64,000 bases of DNA from Enterococcus_D entomosocium (GTDB lineage Bacteria > Bacillota > Bacilli > Lactobacillales > Enterococcaceae). This document shows positions 59,758-64,000 of the stretch, one piece after another (within the stretch, counting starts at the first letter, position 1; each line of letters starts with the position of its first letter). The notes under the pieces are model-generated. The model searched no databases, was not told where the DNA came from, and was given only the letters and a program-made list of their open reading frames with translations. The DNA lies in the NCBI RefSeq assembly GCF_030441895.1, contig NZ_JARJAS010000018.1; one strand, written 5' to 3'. The translations under genes and the position numbers were made by a program.

Positions 59758-61206
59758 ATGAAAACAAAAAGTATCAAGGGCATCTTTCAACAGACGAATA
59801 AACTGATGATCCTCGTCGCCTTTATTCCCCTCGTACTAAGTAGTGTGTTTTATTCGCGGCAGATTTTCATTTACCAAAATACCATTAACAATATTGAAGA
59901 AGCCAATCAGCTATCGGAAAAAGTCGATGCCATTGTCTTGGAGGAGATGTGGGACTTAGTCTTTGGCCAAAAAACCGTCGCACAAGTCCAAGAAACCAAT
60001 GTAATTGAGGAATTGAGGAGCGACCTGCAACACATCCAAGAAAATACCAGCACTGCGAAAGAGCTCAATATTTTAGCGGTCGCCTTTCGGACGCTCGATT
60101 CTTTAGAAACCTATCAGCAACAGTTGATCGACAATATTCTCAAGGATGAACCGGTGGAAAAAAACCAATACGTCATGATCCAAGTGGATTCGGTGATCGA
60201 TTTGCTATCCGATATTTTGCAGCAATTCGTCGGGGTAGAGATCAGCTTAGCCAGCCAAACCAATCACGAACTAGTCCAATCGGTATTGTTACTGATCCTT
60301 TTTCAAGTCGTGTTGCTTTTGATCATCTTTGCTATCATCAATAAAAACCGCCGCTTTGTTCGGGACAATCTGCAAGACCCATTGGATCGGTTATTAGATC
60401 TTTCCAACGAACTATCCCAAGGACATTTGAGCTACCGAGCAGAACTGCCAGAAACCCCAGAACTGCGGACCTTGACGAGTAGCTTGAATCGAATGGCAGA
60501 TGACTTGACCCGGCTCTTGGAAGAAAATGCCTTGAAGCAGTATCACTTAGCCCAAAGTGAGGTGCGGGTCTTACAAGCCCAGATTACCCCACATTTCATC
60601 TATAATAGTTTAGATGCGATCGTTTCTTTGATTGAAGCTACCCGTTACGAGCAAGCAACGGAAATGACCTATGCGTTATCGGATTTTTTCCGTATCTCCT
60701 TAAGCAAAGGGCAAGACTGGATTCCTTTGGAAAAAGAATTGCGGCATGTGGGCGATTACTTGAAGATTTTGCAGATTCGCTATGGTAGGATGCTGTCTTA
60801 CACCATCGAAGATCAAACCGTCAGTTCAGAACTGCAGGTTTTGAAAATGGTCCTGCAGCCCCTAGTTGAAAACGCCGTTTATCATGGCACCAAGTTTGTC
60901 CGTCGCGTCGGCATGATTCGAATTACAGTGTCAGAATTGCCTCACCAGATTCAAATGACCATCAGTGACAACGGCATTGGGATCGACCCTGACCGTTTGG
61001 AGGAGATTCGTCGTAACCTTAAAGAAACCACTGATCCCGCCTCTGAGAGCGGCTATGGCCTATATAACGTCTATCGCCGTCTCCAACTGAACTACGGCAG
61101 CGAAGCGCAACTGACGATCCACAGTCATTACCAAGAAGGCACCACGATTAACGTCACAGTACCAAAAAGGGAGGAACCCAGCCATGTACAAAGTGTTCAT
61201 AGTTGA
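59758..61206 (+). CDS. LytS/YesM-type sensor histidine kinase
   Basis: This is a 482-residue kinase. Membrane helices are at about 15-35 and 174-194, enclosing a 140-residue extracellular helical domain that would contact the binding-protein sensor. A HAMP linker (about 195-250) and coiled coil lead to the His_kinase domain, with the phospho-acceptor His279 in QITPHFIYNSL. The ATPase N-box is VENAVYHGTKF and the G1 box is DNGIGID. The start is the ATG six bases after GAGGAG, ten bases past the sensor stop. Confidence 0.9.
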   Translation: MKTKSIKGIFQQTNKLMILVAFIPLVLSSVFYSRQIFIYQNTINNIEEANQLSEKVDAIVLEEMWDLVFGQKTVAQVQETNVIEELRSDLQHIQENTSTAKELNILAVAFRTLDSLETYQQQLIDNILKDEPVEKNQYVMIQVDSVIDLLSDILQQFVGVEISLASQTNHELVQSVLLLILFQVVLLLIIFAIINKNRRFVRDNLQDPLDRLLDLSNELSQGHLSYRAELPETPELRTLTSSLNRMADDLTRLLEENALKQYHLAQSEVRVLQAQITPHFIYNSLDAIVSLIEATRYEQATEMTYALSDFFRISLSKGQDWIPLEKELRHVGDYLKILQIRYGRMLSYTIEDQTVSSELQVLKMVLQPLVENAVYHGTKFVRRVGMIRITVSELPHQIQMTISDNGIGIDPDRLEEIRRNLKETTDPASESGYGLYNVYRRLQLNYGSEAQLTIHSHYQEGTTINVTVPKREEPSHVQSVHS

Positions 61207-62737
61207 AGATGAGCATCTGATTCGCGATAGTTTGCGTCACCAAATCATGACTCTCGCCAAACAATACCCGATCGTTTATAGCGATGAAGCCGCCGATGGC
61301 GAATTGGCGCTAGCTTCGATCCTTGATCTGCGTCCGGATATTATTATCAGCGATATCAAAATGCCGTTTATGGATGGCTTGGTCTTTGCGAAAGAAGCCA
61401 AAAAATTATTGCCGCAAGTTCGCATTATTTTTGTTAGCGGCTTTGATGATTTTGACTATGCAAAAACGGCACTGCAGCTGCAAGCAGACGATTACTTACT
61501 CAAGCCCATCAAAAACGAAGAATTAGAACAAGCCATCAAAACCGTCGTTCAACACTTAGATGAACAACAAACCACCCATCAGCAATTATCCAAAGAAGAC
61601 GATTTATTCGAAATGGAAATCAAAAAAAATCACTTTCTGAATCATCTTTTTAAACAAAAGATCACGATCTCAGAAGCTTTTTTGCAAGCAGAAGAACTGG
61701 GACGGCGCTTTTCAGGCAAACAGTTTTGTGTGCTGTTAGCAAAAACCCCCTTCAATCAAAGTTTTTCTGACTACACTCGCTTTAGCCAGCAGCTGACCAA
61801 AGCCTATGAGCAAGATGATGCCGTCTTGTTCTCCAGTGTGTCTAGCCGCTTCATCAAGTTTTTACTTTTTGACCATGACCGCGAACAAGTTTTAGAAAAA
61901 GCCTATCAGATCGCTCAAAGCCTCGTTCATGGTTCTGGGGAAGAAGTGGCAGTGGCGATCGGACCTATAGCAGATCGCTTCTCGGGCATCCCTCTTTCTT
62001 ATCAGAAAGCTCGTGACATGCTAAAAACCTATGGCAGCATCCGCAAGGAAAAAATCATCAGCTATGAAGATGACATTCGGGAAGGGGAACTGTCCCCCAC
62101 CAATCCTTTCAAAACCGATCTTGCTTCAAGACTGGCAAATGCTGGGAAACAGACGATCCCTGAGCTGACCGATGAATTGATGGCGCCTCAAGGGACCGTT
62201 GAGCGAACGCAAATGTACCGTTTGTTCGTCTTGGTCGAATTGCTGGCATTATTGAAGAAAAAAGACAGTCATTCGCTGCCCCAGATCGTTCAGCACGCCC
62301 ATGACTTAGACTATCTAGCGGCATTGACCCATGAGCCAGAGAACTATCAAACGACTCTGGCAGAACTGTTGCCGCTATTGACCAAACAACCCATCAATCC
62401 TGCAATGGCGAAGTATCAAAGCGTCATCAATCAAGCCAAAGCCTTTATCAGTGAGCACTTTTCTGATCCCAATATTTCCTTAAATGTAGTTGCTGAAAAA
62501 GTTCATTTGAGTCCGGCGCACTTCAGCACCATCTTCTCGCAAGCCACTGATTCTACGTTTATCGAATACTTGACCGAGCAACGATTGACCTTAGCTAAGG
62601 AACTGCTGTTAACGACAAATCTACGGCTATCTGAGATCGCCTTTGATGTTGGCTATAATGACCCAAATTATTTTTCCTTTTTGTTCAAGAAGAAAGAAAG
62701 TATCTCACCGAAAGAATACCGTCAAAAAAATGCCTAG
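61184..62737 (+). CDS. YesN-type response regulator with AraC output domain
   Basis: This is a 517-residue protein. The receiver domain (1-120) has the acidic pair in VEDEH, the phospho-acceptor Asp57 in DIIISDIKMPFMDG and Lys in LLKPI. A central helical region of about 270 residues follows. The C-terminal AraC double helix-turn-helix (about 420-515) includes NVVAEKVHLSPAHFSTIF and LSEIAFDVGYNDPNYFSFLFKK. It overlaps the kinase gene by 23 bases, so expression is coupled. It is expected to activate the divergent importer operon. Confidence 0.92.
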   Translation: MYKVFIVEDEHLIRDSLRHQIMTLAKQYPIVYSDEAADGELALASILDLRPDIIISDIKMPFMDGLVFAKEAKKLLPQVRIIFVSGFDDFDYAKTALQLQADDYLLKPIKNEELEQAIKTVVQHLDEQQTTHQQLSKEDDLFEMEIKKNHFLNHLFKQKITISEAFLQAEELGRRFSGKQFCVLLAKTPFNQSFSDYTRFSQQLTKAYEQDDAVLFSSVSSRFIKFLLFDHDREQVLEKAYQIAQSLVHGSGEEVAVAIGPIADRFSGIPLSYQKARDMLKTYGSIRKEKIISYEDDIREGELSPTNPFKTDLASRLANAGKQTIPELTDELMAPQGTVERTQMYRLFVLVELLALLKKKDSHSLPQIVQHAHDLDYLAALTHEPENYQTTLAELLPLLTKQPINPAMAKYQSVINQAKAFISEHFSDPNISLNVVAEKVHLSPAHFSTIFSQATDSTFIEYLTEQRLTLAKELLLTTNLRLSEIAFDVGYNDPNYFSFLFKKKESISPKEYRQKNA

Positions 62738-62753
62738 TTGAATGAATGGATAC

Positions 62754-62800
62754 AAAAAAAGAGTGAGAGACAGCAAAATCGTCCTCACTCTTTTTTATTT
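62754..62800. terminator. Bidirectional terminator between the regulator and topB
   Basis: Stem AAAAAGAGTGAG/CTCACTCTTTTT with an 18-base interior has T runs on both strands and lies between converging genes. Confidence 0.88.
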
Positions 62801-62814
62801 TCTACCTCATTCAG

Positions 62815-64000
62815 TTATTTCTTCTCCATAGCAGCTTTTAAAGCAGCTGCTAATGGGCTTTCTTGCGGTTCTTCTTGATTGATTTTATTCATCAAGCGGC
62901 GTTCTTCGTGTTTCGACAGCTTTTTGCTGCGCTCTTTTTTATCCGCCATTTTTTCGGTGGTCCCATCGAATTTACAGCGGAAATAGGCGCCATTTTTGCC
63001 CTCAATGATCTCCATCTTTCGGTGACATTGCGGGCAACGTCGGTTTGAAACTTTCGGGTCTTTCCGACGACGGTACTTGCAGGTGCCACTAGAACAAACA
63101 TAGATCTTGCCATCACGGGTATTTTTCTCCCGCAATGGTTCGCCGCATTCTGGACACCGTTTTTGGGTCAATGAGAAATCTTGGTACTTGCTCTCACTTT
63201 GCTTGATTTCTTTAACCAATTGTTTAGTGTCTGCTTCGATTTGCGCGAGGAAGGTTTGGGCAGAGTAGGTGCCTTTCGCGATGGCTTCCAGTTCCTTCTC
63301 CCATTTTTCCGTCAACTCTGGTGTCACCAAGGAAGGATTGACTAAGACTAACAACTGCTTGCCTTTTGGCGATACTTGCAAGCCGCTTGGGGTCCGCTCC
63401 ATCAGCTCAGATTTGATCAGCTTTTCAATGATCTCCGCACGGGTTGCCGGCGTACCGAGACTATGTTTTTCCATTTTACCTAAAAGAGTTCCTTCATTCA
63501 ACGGTTTCGGTGGTGTGGTCAACTCTTTCTGGATGGTGAACTCAGGCTTGACGGTACTGCCTTTTTGCCAAGCTATGTCACTGGTTTCTTCTTCAGAAGT
63601 CGTTTTCCATCCCGCTTCTAACACGGTATTGCGGTTGAATACAAAGGTTTCTGAACCAAAGGTCACGGTCACTTTCTGCTGCTGCTTTTTATGGGGTTTC
63701 GCAAAGAGCATTAAGAAACGACTAACGATCATTTGATAGATCCGTTGTTCATCGGTAGTTAATTTTTCATAACGTGCCCGCTGTTCCGTTGGCAATAGGG
63801 CATGGTGATCGGTAACTTTTTTATCATTGAAGACAGCTTGCTGCACCACTTGTCCGCCATTTTTCAAGTATCCTTTGACTTCTGGGGCAAAATCCGCAAC
63901 TGCCTGCAGGCGTTCCTTCATGGTTGCCTTCATATCATTAGTCAAATACTTGGAATCCGTCCTTGGGTAAGTGACGATTTTATGGGTTTCATACAAGCTT
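62815..64000 (-). CDS. topB: DNA topoisomerase III, C-terminal part (runs off the window)
   Basis: This type IA topoisomerase relaxes and decatenates DNA. The catalytic tyrosine lies in IVTYPRTDS near the right edge. Downstream motifs include DHHALLPTEQRARYE and GTPATRAEIIEKLI. Two C-terminal zinc ribbons follow (CPECGEP...C and CPQCHRK...C), and then a basic tail. The reading frame stays open to the window edge, so the N-terminal Toprim half lies outside. An internal TTG at 63996 is not a real start. Confidence 0.93.
   Translation of the reverse strand, partial: SLYETHKIVTYPRTDSKYLTNDMKATMKERLQAVADFAPEVKGYLKNGGQVVQQAVFNDKKVTDHHALLPTEQRARYEKLTTDEQRIYQMIVSRFLMLFAKPHKKQQQKVTVTFGSETFVFNRNTVLEAGWKTTSEEETSDIAWQKGSTVKPEFTIQKELTTPPKPLNEGTLLGKMEKHSLGTPATRAEIIEKLIKSELMERTPSGLQVSPKGKQLLVLVNPSLVTPELTEKWEKELEAIAKGTYSAQTFLAQIEADTKQLVKEIKQSESKYQDFSLTQKRCPECGEPLREKNTRDGKIYVCSSGTCKYRRRKDPKVSNRRCPQCHRKMEIIEGKNGAYFRCKFDGTTEKMADKKERSKKLSKHEERRLMNKINQEEPQESPLAAALKAAMEKK

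Overview
The window looks like chromosomal DNA of an enterococcus or a very close low-GC Gram-positive relative. Evidence: the ruvB-side block queA-tgt-yajC, an ftsK/GntR pair, a KimA-type potassium importer, phosphoketolase fed by an ara operon, lipobox signal peptides, strong AGGAGG ribosome sites, T-box leaders, CcpA-type cre sites and intrinsic terminators closing nearly every unit. No rRNA, tRNA, insertion sequence, prophage or CRISPR array was seen.

Layout. 1-4200: queuosine tRNA modification (tgt, queA) and yajC, interrupted by a plus-strand DUF975 membrane protein and a 420-base stretch that looks like an independently transcribed structured RNA. 4400-7910: an OpuC-type osmoprotectant ABC operon. 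8039-10870: a surface-anchored GH85 endo-beta-N-acetylglucosaminidase. 11001-11732: a YefM/YoeB-like toxin-antitoxin module whose toxin is frameshifted, bracketed by near-identical terminator repeats. 11750-26495: an arabinan-utilisation locus (GH127, AraC regulator, GH27, three GH43, GH51, DUF624 protein, AraNPQ-type ABC importer, ArsR-like regulator). 26567-38632: housekeeping and transport (KimA, YhgE/Pip, HAD phosphatase, proC, GntR, ftsK, polar amino-acid ABC operon with tandem T-boxes). 39302-41503: a MetE-like methyltransferase and a divergent LysR regulator with paired MET-box-like sites. 41632-49027: phosphoketolase and the araR-araB-araD-araA operon. 49244-53904: a SHOCT protein, a PucR-type regulator with an apparent ATT start, the shared sugar-importer ATPase MsmK and a GH29 fucosidase. 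54188-62737: a XylFGH/ChvE-type monosaccharide importer with an orphan EIIB-like protein, facing a three-component sensor (binding protein, LytS/YesM-like kinase, YesN-like regulator). 62815-64000: the 3' part of topoisomerase III.

How the parts fit. The secreted GH43 can cut arabinan outside the cell. The AraNPQ-type importer, which has no ATPase of its own, would bring in arabino-oligosaccharides using the distant MsmK. The cytoplasmic GH43, GH51, GH127 and GH27 enzymes would release L-arabinose. AraA, AraB and AraD convert it to xylulose 5-phosphate and the neighbouring phosphoketolase splits that. The XylFGH-type importer could supply free pentose. Cre-like sites overlie promoters of the importer, araR, msmK, GH85 and the candidate RNA, suggesting one catabolite-repressed network. 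The points most worth following up are the candidate RNA at 2757-3120, the broken toxin module, the tandem T-boxes (the second without Stem I), the palindromic operators at 25420 and 31401, the ATT start at 50225 and the EIIB-like orphan in an ABC operon.
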